DNA of 64,000 nt from Bugula neritina (Eukaryota > Bryozoa > Gymnolaemata > Cheilostomatida > Bugulidae): positions 32,839,773 through 32,903,772 of the forward strand of contig OZ037766.1 of assembly GCA_964035545.1 (NCBI GenBank), in the 5' to 3' direction. Every line of letters starts with the position of its first letter. Within the stretch, counting starts at the first letter, position 1. The notes under the pieces were generated by a model. It made no database searches, was not told where the DNA came from, and saw only the letters and a program-made list of their open reading frames with translations. Positions 12,415-27,287 of this stretch are shown here, piece after piece. Position numbers and translations under genes: made by a program.

Positions 12415-15400
12415 TATGACCGTTGTTACTTATGTTCCCAAATGAACAGAACTTAATTTCAGTCTTTAACTTCGCTGTTCAGTCACTCAAACGATGAGTG
12501 ATAATGATATGCCGATGCTCCACTCTTTGATATCTCACTCCTGTGTAAGCCGCGATCCTAGCAGAATGACTGAATGAGTATCAATATGAATACGAGTTAT
12601 CAGTTAAGCAGATCTGAATCTGTCAGTGCAATTGTCACTAACTTCACTACTGTCAGTGGATTGGCTCTAGCACCAAAATAGAAGCCATACTCGCTTTGTA
12701 GGTTACTAATAAATTTCAATACTATAATTCAGCGCAGCAGTTGAATGAATAATGAATTACGTAACTTTGTCTATTCAAAGACGGATATAAAGAGCTACTG
12801 ATTAGTTGTTTACCAGCTGCAATAGTGGTTATACAAATGTCGATGACGGTTTTGTTGACTGGTACTGCAATTATAAGCACGTGTTCATGTTATCTTGAAA
12901 CTGTAATTATTGACCAATCATCAAGCGTTGAATTATAGAGCAGACGACAAGATGCTACTGCAGGAATGTTTCACTACTAACACATTTTATTACTTTCTTC
13001 AATCAAGCGAAACTTTAGCCTACAAATTTAAACTGTTTCCTTGTTAAGATACGGGTACTCACTCGCTTTCACCCACACCTTCAAATAAACCGCCTTTCTT
13101 AAAACAAAGGTGAGTTATTAAAGTCTTTGAACTTTATCTGGTAATGAATCAAGCAGCTATTCCTTTGAATCACATAGTCGCAACTCAACGATGATGATTA
13201 CTTGTATACTTGCGTGCTTTGTTGTACTGTAGCCATTACTTAGCTATAGAGTATAAGCTAAGTTGTGGCAAAGGGACACTAAAATTAGAACTCAAGAAAT
13301 ATGATGGTCAACTAGCACAAAAACAACCACTTCCAGGGTATCAATCTGGTTCTGTGAGAAATTATTATTCAGTCTCCAGTTTCTTAGCAGGCTGTACTAG
13401 AACGTAAGAATAAATGGCTTTACATATATCTATTATAAGCCATTCACCCCTGACTCTCATGGCTCAGTGTGCCTTGAATTTCTTACATGCAGCTCCTATA
13501 AAATTAGTTTTGAATTCACTGTCATAAAAATAACAAACCAAACTACAATAAATAATCAAAACAGGCTGAACAAGGCACTATTGCTTCTATAAAAGAGGCA
13601 ATATTTCCTCTACATGGTGAGTAAGTGACATCTGCAGGTAATTCTGCACATACAGCTCATATTATAGCTCGTGATCTAAATGTTCTCAGGCCACAAGGAT
13701 TTCCAGCACTTTTATTCTCAAGAGAGAACAATTCATTTTAAGGAGGTTTTAAAATTGAAATTTGAGAAGCTTTTTCAACCTGAGAGAGAGTGAACTAGCT
13801 GATTCAAGTCAGCCTAGCTGGTATGTGGAGAATTATTATCTAGATTAGACAATATAATCCCATTAGATGCATTAATTTAATCCCTGCATCCTCTCTTTAT
13901 TGCAGATCAGATAGATTACCCTTAGAACTGTGTAGTATGAATTACTGCACTCCTAATCTCCTTTACCATCAGATTAGCTCACTCTCCATGTAATCAGAGC
14001 AGCCCGTCGCTCAGCTCTGATAATCTAGTATATTCTTCTCCTGCATTGTTACCAGATTGGCTTCCTCGTACCCTAGCTATAAATAAAGCCTCCTTATAGA
14101 CATGCAAGTATTTGTCCAATCTTTCGCGTAGGCTTTGCGTACCTTCCAAGTGTATATTATTGTTTGCCCTGAATTTACTTGCCTAATTCCCAGTGTATCC
14201 ATCTTTAGTGTCAGCGTTTGGAGTAAAATATAATGTGTGAGGTTTTATTAGGTGGAAATGATTGCAATTAGTTGCAGTCAAACTAGCAGTAACTAATTAA
14301 AATACAAAATGTTTGTAGATTTACTATTCAATAATTAAGCTATATTATACAAAACATAACTATAACCATAACTATTATTATCACTGAAATCAGTATAACT
14401 CTTTTTATCATAAGGTCTTTTTTCTTAACATTTCTTAACATTTGGTCTTTTATGGAATTATCCCCTTTTCCTGACTTGCCGCAAAGTTGCTTTAACATTT
14501 GAATTTAATGAAATCATAAACACTTACAATATTATAAATGCTGGAAACTTTCAGCAAATATAAAGATAATTTACAAGGAGATGACAACTCCTAGAATGGA
14601 ACCACTTCAATAGATACTTGGCTAGAATGGTGGAGCTAAGTTTGGATCTCATATAAATTTTCTGGTAGACCATAGAGCTCTGTTCTTATAAATAGCTGTA
14701 TATTGTATATATGGAAAAAACAATGTTTTTAGGAATTATAAAAAACACTATTGCATGACTAATAAAACCCTAATTTGGGCTTGTACAGTTATAAAATATT
14801 TCTTTTATGTAATTTCAGCCTTTAATCCGTTATGAACTATAAAGCAGTTATAAAGAAACTCAACCCTGTATTAATAAAGATTATCTTAAACACACAGTAA
14901 ACCATTATTAAGGAAAAAGTGCTAATCTGTAGCAATTTATACATAAATCTTACAAATTTGCAGCTTGTCTAGTTTTATAACAGGCTTCTTCCTTGTATGA
15001 GTCACTATAATATAATGCTGACATTAGACCTATCAATATGTCAGCAGCATCTGTCAGACAGTCACAAAGTGTCAAGGTGTCAGTCATAAGTTAGGGTAGT
15101 ATTTCACTCGCTAATATTTGATAATCTTTTGGTTAGATGCCTTCTATTTGAGATTATATTTGTATAAGGGAAAGTATGTCGCAATTACATCATGACTATA
15201 CAATGTTGGCCACTGTGACATCACAAAGAGTATTGTGATGATGCAGGCAGTCACTTTTTATGTCATGGAAGGAGTTTAAACTACATATATATAAATTATA
15301 ATGTTTCGGGAATAGGCTGAATGGAAGCAATATGGAGCATTTCTGGTGGCTTCCAAAAGATATAAAATTTTATAACTCAAATAGAGAATATGGGAAAAGT

Positions 15401-18063
15401 TTAGCAGAAGTCTTTCTTCCTATTGATAACACATATTATATATTATCTTTTCCATACTATATGCATTATTAGTAAAATAAGAAATTTCTTATGAATACAA
15501 AGCTCTTTCATAATATATATTTCGATGGTTATTATAGTACCAAAAAAAATGACATATGACATAGCAAATAATAAAGACTGCAAGCTTGTAATAACATTGC
15601 AACATATTTGTTATTATTTTAATTTACAGTTATAATGGGATAAGCTGCATAACTATAATATTATGTCAAAATAGTTTCCAGTATACGCCCTGCCTTATGT
15701 AGATTGAGGTATAAATACAGCTTAATGTGGCTGTAAAGTTGCAGTATTAAACTATCATCATTTTACTAAAATAATTGAGGAATTTACAAAATATTTGCGT
15801 GTATACGGCTACACACAGAGCTTTCTTTGTATTTCAACACCGTCTATGTATATTACACAGGTTTTTAATTTGCTATAATTATAATTTTAAAACTGGAATC
15901 TATGGCATAAAGCTGCTCTAACACAGTTCTAACCCGTATCCATGGTAACACAAGAACCTCACCACTTCAAGTTTTTTGCAAAAAACGCTTCATAAGAACA
16001 CAACTTCTTTTGCTAGAATTTTTTCCCAGAAAAACTGCCTTTTAAAATTGTCCAGAGTGGCTTAAACCTCTTATATAAAGTTTAAAGGAGGACATAAATT
16101 CTATCTCTCGAATTTCAGCCCTGGTAGTTCATTGTGCAATACTTGAGACTTGACTGTTTACACTTTTTAAGCAGTATAATTATCATATATAGTATTATAT
16201 TTAACATATATTATCATCATATTTAATGTCTATATATTACTTTTCATCATATAATATAATAATTATACTAAATTTTGCTCAACATATTTACCAAGTTTAA
16301 CTTTTAAATGTTGTGCAGTATAATTCAATTGAGTGAGAAAAGAATTCTGTATATGTACATGAAACTTATAGTTACATAATTTATAAATATAAATAATAGT
16401 TGTTGTAGTATAAAAAACCTTCATTTGTGAACCTTTACAGATGCAGAGTACTGTAGTAGCACTTTTGAGTAATAAATGCAACGATATTTCTACCTGAGCT
16501 CATGTTTAGTCTAGCTCCACCTACTTTGTATGATTAGCAGAGCAATTTAATTATTGACAATAGTTTTGTAAAAATATTTTAGAATGGATTAAAGCTGTTT
16601 TTACTAAAATAATAATACATATTATAATATTATTACTGCACGAGAAACTAGCTTGTTCACAGCACATGTGCATGTGCATATAGTTATTAATTTAATTCAG
16701 ATCCTTGTTAAGTATATATTCTGATCACATCATTGTGCCATATTATTATTTACAGAAATTTAACATATATAATGATGAAATAGCAGTAGATGTAGACTGC
16801 AAACTCATGGGTGTGGTCATCATGGTGAGTATTTAAAAGTTTTATGGTTCCTTGAAGCAAAAAGACCTTTAAACCTATATAATGGTTATATTATACTTAT
16901 ATTAATTTTAAACCATCTAGCAAGTCATGACTTCAACCATGATGTGTATTATTATAGTTTCTTAAGATAAGAAAAAACTTGCAAATAGCCATGTACAACA
17001 AAAAAAGGAATTTATGGGGAAACCTGTCTGTAGATGAAAAATATGCAAAAAAATAAATTTGACTCTCACGTCAACTATAAAGACTGTATTAAAATACTTG
17101 AATATTAAAATTCTTCTCTCACTGCATCTTAATACAAACTTCTCTGTAGTCAACAGAGTTATGAGTAATAATATGATGCAAAATGAAACTCCTTGAAATC
17201 AGTGAGCAAGTTACATCAGCTCGTGTAATTATGTTATATGCTGATTTGTTTGTATAGATCATCAAATACAGTAAATCTACACTCAATAGGAGTCTGAGAT
17301 CAATTTAGCTTTGAAATTCTCAGATTTCACAATAATGACGAAACAGGAAACTCCTTTCATTTTACCAGAACAGATTGAGTAATCCTAGGTCTGTAATGTG
17401 CTTAAAGAATCCCGACACACTTCATTTATTGCATTGCTGAAATATCTATATATGTACATCATCTTTAGACTCTGTGACGGTTGTATCCTAAAACAAAAAT
17501 GTTTGAGTGTACAACCCTATGGAGATAATATAGCTAAAATATATGTGAATATTATATAATACCGCATAAATAAATTGTGTCAGGAATTCTTTAAAATACT
17601 AATTATTAAATTAACTCTCTTGTTAGCCTGGAGCCACTATTCCTGGGAGTTCCTAGATTGTATCATTACTTTTATGTAGCTATATGGACCATTCCCTCAA
17701 ATCATGCTGGTGGAACTGTGATTTAAGGGCTTTCTAACAGCCTGGCAGAATTTGTGATCAGGTGCTATCCCTATAAAGTTGCCAATTATGTTCTGGTATG
17801 TCTTTACTTACTAAGTCTAGCATTTTATTCTAGGTCAAAATATTAAAGTTTAGGGCAGACAATTTCCTATGCTATAGTCAATCACGCTGGACTCAGTTTT
17901 GATGTACATGATAAGTATCCAGTGAGCAAGTTAGACCATCAGCTAACAGGCTCTGTATACTAGAGGTAATAGCCTATAACAGTCACATCAGGATGATTGA
18001 TGTACTGTCAGCGTTGCTCTGCAGTTAACTGGTAGTTCAGCTTATGTACACGCTTGTCTACCT

Positions 18064-18258
18064 TCCACTAACAGCAACTAGATCTAGCTAGGATAGTATA
18101 TATTAATATACACAGTCCACTAACAGCAACTAGATCTAGCTAGGATAGTATATATTAATATACACAGTCCACTAACAGCAACTAGATCTAGCTAGGATAG
18201 TATATATTAATACACACAGTCCACTAACAGCAACTAGATCTAGCCACAGATAGTATAT
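18064..18258. repeat. 52-bp tandem repeat, about 3.7 copies
   Basis: Each unit begins TCCACTAACAGCAACTAGAT and ends in an AT-rich TATATTAATATACACAG. The period is exactly 52 bp (starts at 18064, 18116, 18168 and 18220). Confidence 0.92.
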
Positions 18259-18307
18259 TGTGATATATAGTTAGTAATGAGCCCTAGTCTCTAACACCAA
18301 CTCAGTC

Positions 18308-18786
18308 ATATATACTAATATATCACTCTACTAGTGTATATACTAATATATCACTCTACTAGTGTATATACTAATATATCGCTCTATTAGTGTATATACT
18401 AATATATCGCTCTATTAGTGTATATACTAATATATCACTCTATTAGTGTATATACTAATATATCACTCTATTAGTGTATATACTAATATATCACTCTATT
18501 AGTGTACATACTAATATATCACTCTACTAGTGTATATACTAATATATCGCTCTATTAGTGTATATACTAATATATCGCTCTATTAGTGTATATACTAATA
18601 TATCGCTCTATTAGTGTATATACTAATATATCGCTCTATTAGTGTATATACTAATATATCACTCTATTAGTGTATATACTAATATATCACTCTACTAGTG
18701 TATATACTGATATATCACTCTATTAGTGTATATACTGATATATCACTCTATTAGTGTATATACTAATATGTCACTCTATTAGTGTA
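18308..18786. repeat. 28-bp tandem repeat, about 17 copies
   Basis: The core is ATATCACTCTATTAGTGTAT with a 28-bp period. The copies differ mainly at two positions (CACTCT/CGCTCT and CTAGTG/TTAGTG), and these variants come in blocks, as expected from local duplication. Confidence 0.92.
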
Positions 18787-21700
18787 CATGGGTCAGTTGC
18801 TCATATCCTCTGCCCAGTTCGAAGTACGGACAGGTGTTGCCAGTGCTGGCAAGTGCTGGATGCGCACGTTTCTATTATTAAGCTGAATATTTATGGAACA
18901 TTATATCACACATTTTGGCTAATATCTGGCATAAAAATGGTTTATATTTCATCTTACAAAACCAGTTTATAAATTATGTTGTTGTGACTCATCAACTACT
19001 TGGTATATTGAACTAAGCTCTGTACTGCTTACTTTCGAGTGAAAACTTAGATTTTATTCTGTACATTTTATGTATGAGAGGCTTGTCCATGAATTATTTA
19101 TTTCTTATTTAATGAAAGCATACATGCTATGTTACTGTTATATTATATTAATTTAGAAAAAGGATACATTCATGAATTACTGTTTTATCACCACCGGACT
19201 TAGTTACCATTTGGCTATCTAGCTGTATTACAGGATAATGCTATAAATTATATGCAGCCCAGAATAAAGCAAATGAAGATTGATGTGGTAATAAACACTA
19301 ATATATTACATAATGTATGCATATGCAGATTGAAGCAGACTGGAAGCAGCAATAACGCCAGTTTTCCATCCTCTACTCTGAATCTACCTGCGCGCAGGTC
19401 AACATGTGGAGTACTCTATGCAAGCTCTATAAACATGAAAATATTTTGCTGAATAACTTTGTTGCATAGCTTAGTGATTAGTTGGATGTTTAATCAGGAG
19501 TGAATATATACAATAGCTTATCATGTAGGGAACTGAATGTTTGTGTAGAATGATATGCAGTCAACAAGTGACTGTGTGATAAACAGGGGCCCCAGGAGAC
19601 AAAACAGGGCCTCTCCGTACCAGCTGAAGAGGCCCTCCTGTAAATGTATAAACAACTGAAAGGAGTGGGCAATATTCTTACAAAGCTAATGCCAGTAGTG
19701 GATGCAGGTTTGGGAATTAGGGGTACATAGATTATCCTTGCGATGCTTTTATTTTCAGTATAGAATTAATATGAACTTAAATAGCAGCTAATAGCTAGAT
19801 ATAAACAAACCTTCTGCGGGGAATGAAATTTTGATACAGTTTAATATTTTGGCAGAAGAATGGTTGGTTAAAAATAAGGATTAGGATCGTTGCTTTTTAT
19901 TGCTTGCCGATGGTCTGAAAGAAAATTTATTGCTAGCTGTTGGGGAAAATAGCTGGTCATTACTGAAGAAGCAGCTAAAGGAAATACTGTAGCCTCAACC
20001 CCTCATTTTGTTATCTAGCTACGGTCCTGAGATGACCTGAAGAAAACAACACACAGAGGGTCAAAGATCTTATCTCAGAATGCAATCCTGTGTTTCATCC
20101 TGATTGGTGGTCATAATATTTGTCTTCTGCCACAAGGAGTGTGTTTTGCTCATACAGATCACATTGTCTTAACATTTCGTCACTTTAAACAAAGGCTAAT
20201 GTGTTTCATTAGTGTATAGATAAATAGCCAGCCTGAGAGCCATCACAATAGATAGGAGGGGTGCTGACTCACACCCCCAACACTGGTTGTTTATAAGTTG
20301 GATAAACGCAGCACACAGGTTTCATTAATTACTACTACTTGTTTGGTTAGAGTCCATATATTGTGTATATATAGCAGGACTGACTCATAGCTACTCATTT
20401 TCTATTCAGTGTGAATGAGTGAATGACACAGCAGCAGGAGCATACTTACACTGTAAGTACATAGTAAGTAGTTTGTTAACGTACTATGCTTATTGCTGTA
20501 CCTATAGATTTACTTTTTAAGCATGCAAATTGTGATCATAGACATGCATGGATTAAGTTGATAAACTTAAAGGTTATAAAGCTGTGGCTGCCTTCAACAG
20601 TACTCCAAGCATATTTAGCTTTTAATTTTATATTTTTTTCAAAACGTGGGGAACACTAAAAGTAAGTTTAAAATTCTTGAGGAATGAAGGCAGTTTAAAA
20701 CTGATTGCACCATAGTTTACAGTCCGTATGCAAATAAACAAATATTTGCACCAAATTAGTATCAACTTAATAGATTGACAATCCTCCTAGCTATGCTAAT
20801 GCTATTGTTGGTGGAAATGTTTGGGCGGACATGTTAACTTGTTATTAATGCTAATAGCATAAACAGAGCTTCATTATAATGTTGAACTCTTGCAACTTAA
20901 TGACATCAGGAGAAAAGTCCTGTTTTAATTACTAATTTATTTCACCTACACCTCCAGGCTTTCCTTTATAAGATTATTTTGTTTTGTTTTTTTTCAATTA
21001 GGATCTCAGTTAAAGCTTCTAAAAATTATGGCATTTTGTTTGAACTCAGTTGTTTTAAACATACGAATCTCGTAACTGGAGATAGGATATACATTAAGAA
21101 GCTATTATTTAGCTTATGTAATGTCCAGCTGGGTGTTTAATGCTGACATAAGCCCTACAGCTTGTTCTATTAGAATAAGATCAATTACGTGAAGAGCTAT
21201 ATAATACTGTGGTAGCTGGACAAATACAGGAAAGTTGTTTGTTGGTCGTTGGACTTCTATGACTAATTCAGAAAATTATCTGTAGCTCAGAGCATTTTGT
21301 GAGGATGAATTTACGGAAATGATTTCAACCAGGAAATGGGGTACACGAGCACTTTGTTCAAACTTGTTCTAGTGCTATGCCAGCTCCAGTCACTAATTCA
21401 TTTTAATTTAATAGGATTGTCATTTGTTGGAATAACATTAAATATGTGGGGTTAGAATTCATCAGAGTCAAACCAGCATTGCTTCAACTTAATTTGGCAA
21501 AGAAACACACTTTCTGGAATAATGTTGTGTTCTACACCTGAATATCCACTATATTATATAAACGCAGCTCTTGCATCAACCTCAGCCATCATTTGGATAG
21601 AATGTAAATTTTATTTGGTTGCCATTTTTCTTTTTGAGAAAGTTGGAGTAGTTAGTTATTAAGTAAGGGTGCCTTGTTAGCACGTCTCTGCAATAGACTG

Positions 21701-22525
21701 GCGGTTGTAGAAAGGTAACTGGTTGTAACTGCTTGGAAATTAATAGCTTTTAACCATGCTGTCTGGCAGTTAGGGTGTGAGAGGGGGTGAGGGGAAGAAG
21801 GAAAGATCGTATAGGAGTGTTTGGGGTTGAATTATTATTGCTACTAAATCTTCTCTGTTAGCACAGCCTAGAGAAATGACTAGAACCAAAAGTTGAAATA
21901 AGTTATTCCAATACAATGTAACAAAAGAGTTTAAACTCTCAGGCACTTAAAATCCCATGAACCTAAGTTATTAGAGATAAAACTTGGTCACTCTGATTTG
22001 TATGACATCAGCTGTAGACTGCAAGACTGGGCAGAACTTCAAACTGTGGGTTTTTTTTATTGAGATCCTGAAGCAATCTGTCCAACTTTGATTGATAACC
22101 TTTGATCCTATTGGCGTGACTGCGGCTTGTACAGCCAAAAGCACTAAAAATAGTACCTAGCCAGTGTGGGGAGTTTAGTAACAGCCTACAGCGGGTCACT
22201 CAACCGCGAACTTTAGCTCTGTTTAGTTCATTTCTCTTTATCACTCTGTTGGACGTACTCACCGCCAGTGATTGGCTCATTAACTGACACTAGCAGCTGT
22301 TTAACCTCAATCAGCTAACAGAAAATATAGTTTTAGCAGATTGTTCCAGAGTTTTCGTCAGCAATGAATATACTATAAGGTGAACTTTTCCTAGATGTAA
22401 AAAGTGGATTCATTAACCGACAGTGAAGTATTGTATCTCCATTTTAGAGTTAACCCTAGCTGGATTTATAACTACTCCAAGTAGAGTTGCTATTTCCACT
22501 CTCAAACTGACCAAGCAGTCTTAAC

Positions 22526-25500
22526 ATGGAGCTCAATCTACGGAGGCTGCTGTTTCTACTTTGTCTAGAGATATATATTTCTGGTTCTGCTCATGCTGAC
22601 AATCGGCATTATGTAAGTACAGAAAACACAAACTTCTTACTCTTGCTCTCATAGATATAACAGGAATAATCATAATAATAATGTGGTAGGCAGGTGAAAG
22701 CTGAATATGATTATACTAATATTATTATTGTTGTTATTCTCATATGTTTGACAGTGTAATATTATTCGGCTATTAGAGAGCAACTTCTTCTTCTTTACTA
22801 AAACCTGACAAAACAGCTCTGAAAGCAGCAGAAATATAATAACTATAATAGTTATATAATAAACTCTGTGATCACCCACACTGTGAATTCTCTATTTATT
22901 ATGCTGTCCAGGTTAACGGTGAAGTGTGCCTATCATCCCAGTTCTGTGAGAAACAAAATGCCATTAAAGCGCTACAAGTAGAGTTTGGAATGACAGCTGA
23001 AAATGCTACAGACTTCATCGAGAGTCGGCAAATAGAAAGGAGCTGCAGCTGCCTAGACTCATGCGTTTACGTTGGTCTCTGCTGCCAGGACAAAGCAGCG
23101 GAGATTCCTCCACATCTACAGATTCTGGTAAGCACCACCTCTGAACATTCTCATGTTTCAGGTGTCCTTCTTTGGGAAGTAAAGAAGTAGTGTCAAACAC
23201 CTGGTGAAGCAAATGTTCACACCAAAAGTTAGATTAAGTTGACACTAACTTTGATAAATCAAATAAGCTGAACAAAAAAGGTGAACGTTTTCTGATAAGA
23301 ACTTATACCCCAGCATTTCATGACTTCCAGCTAACAACTGATTTGATTCAACATCTCTGTCACTGTCCACAGAGGTTCTACACACTTTGCTCTGGTGAAA
23401 CATTAATTCCATAAATTGACTGTGATATTTATATATCTGTTTTAGTCTGATCGACTGAAAGCTGACAAGAAATCTTATATTTGTGAGGAACAATTAGGAG
23501 AGGATACGGTAGTTATCAACACGTGCCCTCTCTCGGCACCTGTGGTCATGAGACAGAGATGTGCTGAAGGTCAGTATAGTGAGTTATTGCTAGCAGCAAC
23601 GTTTATCAACAACTCAACTTATTCTGGGTCATGTAGACAGCGTGTCAACTACAGGTGTATTAGTTTCACTGTGACATGTGAACCTTGTATACTGCTGATA
23701 GCCTAAAACTCTATATCCTTAATAAACAATGTTGGTGTACCTTAAAGACATAAGAAATCGTATTGATATACTCATTTTACTGTACACAGTAGTGTATGCA
23801 GTAGTGTATACAGTAGTACACACAGTAGTACACACAGCAGTACACACAGTAGTACACACAGTAGTACACACAGTAATGCACACAGTAGTACACACAGTAG
23901 TACATACAGTAGTACACACAGTAGTACACACAGTAGTACACACAGTAGTACACACAGTAGTACACACAGTAGTACACACAGTAGTACACACAGTAGTACA
24001 CACAGTAGTACACACAGTAGTACACACAGTAGTACACACAGTAGTATACACAGTAGTACACACAGTAGTACACGCAGTAGTACACACAGTAGTGTACACA
24101 GTAGTATACACAGTAGTACACACAGTAGTACACACAAAGGTCAACACTAGTTTCATCTGGAATGCAAAGTGTATGATTACTAACTGCTAATGTTTCCTCT
24201 TACAGTAGCTGAGCTAGAGTTGCTCTTCACTAGCAACACATCAAAACTTACTTACAAAAACATCTACTGTGGCCTCTGTAATGGAGAAAACTTTGATGAC
24301 CTAAAGGGCTGGGCCTGGAACTTTGACTGTATTGACAATATTCCCAGTGAATTTTCCTCATCTCTGTCCACTGTGGTGCCTCTGGCCAATCTTACCAACG
24401 TTGGTGAAGACAGTCTTCTCAGCAAAGCTCTGTAAGTTTGCCAGGCATTTCTTACCACAAGTGTGCTTCTTAATTAATTAATTTGTTCACTAAGCTAATC
24501 TTGTGGTCTCCATATGACAAATTGTAAATGACACAAGTCTACAAGCTAATGTAAATTGTTAGGAACAAGAAAGAGAATGATAAATTAGCGTTTAGAATGT
24601 AAATGGAAATGGCTAGTTAAGATTTTCTGTCACTAGTAAAAGTCTACACACCTGTTAGGTTTTATTAAATGATATTTAAATGTATTATGTTGTAGAGCAA
24701 ATTCTTGTTCCATGAATCAGACTATACCTATTATACCTCCTGAAGGTATTGAGGTACACCATGCAATAGGTAGGTGGGCATACGCCATTAGCTCATTAGC
24801 ATGTGTTACAATCGGTATTTTATAGCCGCCATGTTGGGTAGTTTGAAGTAAGTCAAGTTTGAGTAAGTTGGACATTAGTAATATAGCAGTTGATTTTATT
24901 TCTGCAGTATAGATTAGCAACTTGTTTGTAATATCTTGAAATGTAGACAAGTTTATCTCTTGTTCTCTCTTTTTCTCTTAGGATTTAGTGTTGTATCTTT
25001 GGTATCTTGAGTTGAAGAGATGTTGAGAATTATCACTTGTTGTAGGCGTGTACTTGGACAGCATGAGCCTATGTGCAAATCCTCCCATATCCACCTGTCC
25101 AGCCGACTCAACCAGTGAAATTGAATGTAAAACTGGACCAGTTTCTCTCATCACATTCGAAGGAAAAGTCTATCGGAATAAGCACTGTTTTCAGTGTAAT
25201 GAAGGCCTGGCACAGGTTTGCTCATCTTATTTAGTTGATTTAGTGCACTTGAATTGAAAAGGAAAGAATTAGATTTAATCTGAATAAATTGGCGATTACT
25301 GCCTTTAATATTGTGTATATATATATCTACGACTTTATAAGAAGGTTGATTAGTGGATATTTGTATTTGACTTAGAACCAAAGACGTTGAATTTGCATAC
25401 AAGAGGAAATGGGCGTAGCTCACCAAGTAACCAGATTAGGATCAGCGATAATCCCTATACTTATACAACTTGTGACTTTCTTTTAGGAGGATTTGGCTCT

Positions 25501-27287
25501 CTGTGATGCGTGTGAACACGAGAACTGTACACATCCTGCGCTGAACCTTCACACTCGACCACTGATAGGCAGTTTTGGAATTCTCGTTCAGCCTTATGAT
25601 AAATCCCAGCTGGTCGAATGTAAAAGTAGGTTGTTCATAATGAATAAGCATCTTTACTATTAATTCTCACTAGAACTCTGTAATATTAATAACTAAACTA
25701 ACCATCTAATCTAAAAGGTCATCAGTCTAAATAATTGGTATTGTAATTGCTGTAATGCTCATGGCGACTAAGGACAGGGAAATTTGTTTAGTCTCGTGTT
25801 TAGTTCAAATTGTTGGCAACCAGAAACAACATATTTTACTTCAATTGATAACTTGTTTAAGTTGTGTGTGTACATCTGTTTCAGCAACCAACCAGCAGGA
25901 TTGTGGTGGAATACTGGATGATTTGGCCACCTGTGGGCATGGAGAGTTCCTTCAATACCAGACATCCACTTGTGAAACCATCTGTCCCAGGAGTTACGTA
26001 TTACAGGAAGGGTTTTGTGAGTTTATTGGACTGGATGCTGTGTGCACGAATTATGTGGAAGCAGACGTATACAGTGAGGTCATATTTGCTGACAATTCGA
26101 CCAATCAGCTTCACAGTAAAACATTTATGGCTCTTCGAGACGGCCCAACTGTTTGCTACAACTGTACAAACCTTTTAGCTATAACTGCCACTACAATGGA
26201 TTTTGAAATTACTGGAAATGATGAAATTAGGTATAAAAACAATTTAGTGTCCGCCAACCTTGTGTACAAAGTAGATAGTGTCAACTATTTTGTCTGTATT
26301 GATCAAGTGACCGAAACAGTAACCACCGAGGTTGTGTACCCCGTTGAAGTTTTCATCACCAATTTGTTCCTCTCCATATCTATCGTGAGCCTTCTCCTTT
26401 ACTTTGTGGCTTATCTGATGTTTGATCGCTTGAGAAACGTGCCGGGCAAGATTGTAGCTGGAAATATGATGAGTCTTTTCTTTGCTTACCTCTTTTTCCT
26501 ACTTAGACATGTTCCTGGTCTGGAAGAAACTGCTGGATGTATCGTCATAGGAATACTAATCAACTATTTCTTTCTAGCTTCTTTCGTCTTCAACATCATC
26601 TACGCCTGTTTCATAGTTCATTCACTGGACTTTATCGACTTTGAATCAAACGTGAACAAATGGACAGCAGTAAAGATGTGGGCGGTTGGATTACTCACGC
26701 CATTAGTAGTTATCATCCCTGGAGTTGTAATGGACAATGTCGTTAACGTAGAGTCCAACGCTGCCCTATACCAACCCAACTACGGTGGAAAGCAGTGTTT
26801 CATTGAAGGAGCCTATGGTAGACTGTTATTCTTTATTGCCCCGATTGGAGTCTGCCTCTTTTTAGCTGTCTGTCTCTACCTGGCAATTATACTTAAACTA
26901 ATTCAAGTCGCAAAGCAAACTAGTCAAGTCCGTTCGAATCATTCAGAAAAAATAACTATAGCTATTAAACTGTTGATAGTTCTGGGGTTCAACTGGGTGT
27001 TTGCTTTAGTCGCATCCATTGAGCAACAGCGAATCGCTACTTTCATCTTTATAGTGACTTGTACTTTGCAAGGATTCTTTGGTTTTGTCGTGTTTATATG
27101 TAACAAGGCCACCCTCAATGACATTAAAAGAAAATATACGAAAAAGGGCAGTCTTCAGTTCTCCTGTGACTCATCTGCAAGGATAAGTACGAAGGAAACC
27201 GCAACTGCTCAGCTAAAGAATAATACGTTGAGTAAGATGGAGAGCTCAAAGGCGCTTTTAAAGACAGGTGAAGAGGTCTCGGTATGA
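22526..27287 (+). CDS. Methuselah-type family B GPCR with somatomedin-B-like module (GPCR 2)
   Basis: A paralogue of the receptor at 2463-12414, in the opposite orientation; predicted 804 aa. Eight exons join in phase: 22526-22612, 22912-23127, 23446-23569, 24206-24431, 24696-24745, 25046-25215, 25487-25625 and 25885-27287. Exon 1 encodes a signal peptide. Exon 2 carries the Cys module (CSCLDSCVYVGLCC). Exon 4 matches its paralogue closely (KLTYKNIYCGLC against KLTYANLYCAMC). The last exon holds the stalk end (CGHGEFLQYQ, CETICP) and the whole 7TM core at about residues 493-750, with RNVPGKIVAGNM after TM1, VLGFNWVFAL in TM6 and LQGFFGFVVFI in TM7. No GPS motif is seen. The intron that splits the GEYL/GEFL region in GPCR 1 is absent here, and exon 5 is much shorter (50 against 158 bp). 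The tail is short and Ser/Lys-rich. The long frame from 25755 reads through intron sequence; the coding part starts at 25885. Confidence 0.87.
23786..24136. repeat. 12-bp minisatellite, about 29 copies
   Basis: The unit CACAGTAGTACA repeats almost perfectly in the intron between GPCR 2 exons 3 and 4, ending about 70 bp before the acceptor at 24205. Because the unit is a multiple of 3 without stops, it gives long open frames in several phases on both strands; none is a gene. Confidence 0.95.

Larger units (their letters stand above)
12415..22525. other. 10-kb intergenic region between divergent receptor paralogues
   Basis: No protein-coding exon, tRNA or transposase is supported. Both receptor promoters must lie at its ends. 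The only strong structure is two tandem arrays at 18064-18258 and 18308-18786. Short frames in this region (for example 13210-13407 plus and 22199-22008 minus) lack homology I can recognise and lack exon-like flanks. Confidence 0.6.

Noticed and set aside
22008-22199. 63-aa minus-strand frame with helical look (YQSKLDRLLQDLNKK)
   Set aside because: No recognisable homology and no partner exons; it lies just upstream of GPCR 2 in otherwise non-coding DNA.
23719-24190. Several long open frames on both strands
   Set aside because: All are readings of the 12-bp CACAGTAGTACA array inside a GPCR 2 intron; the unit has no stop and is a multiple of three.
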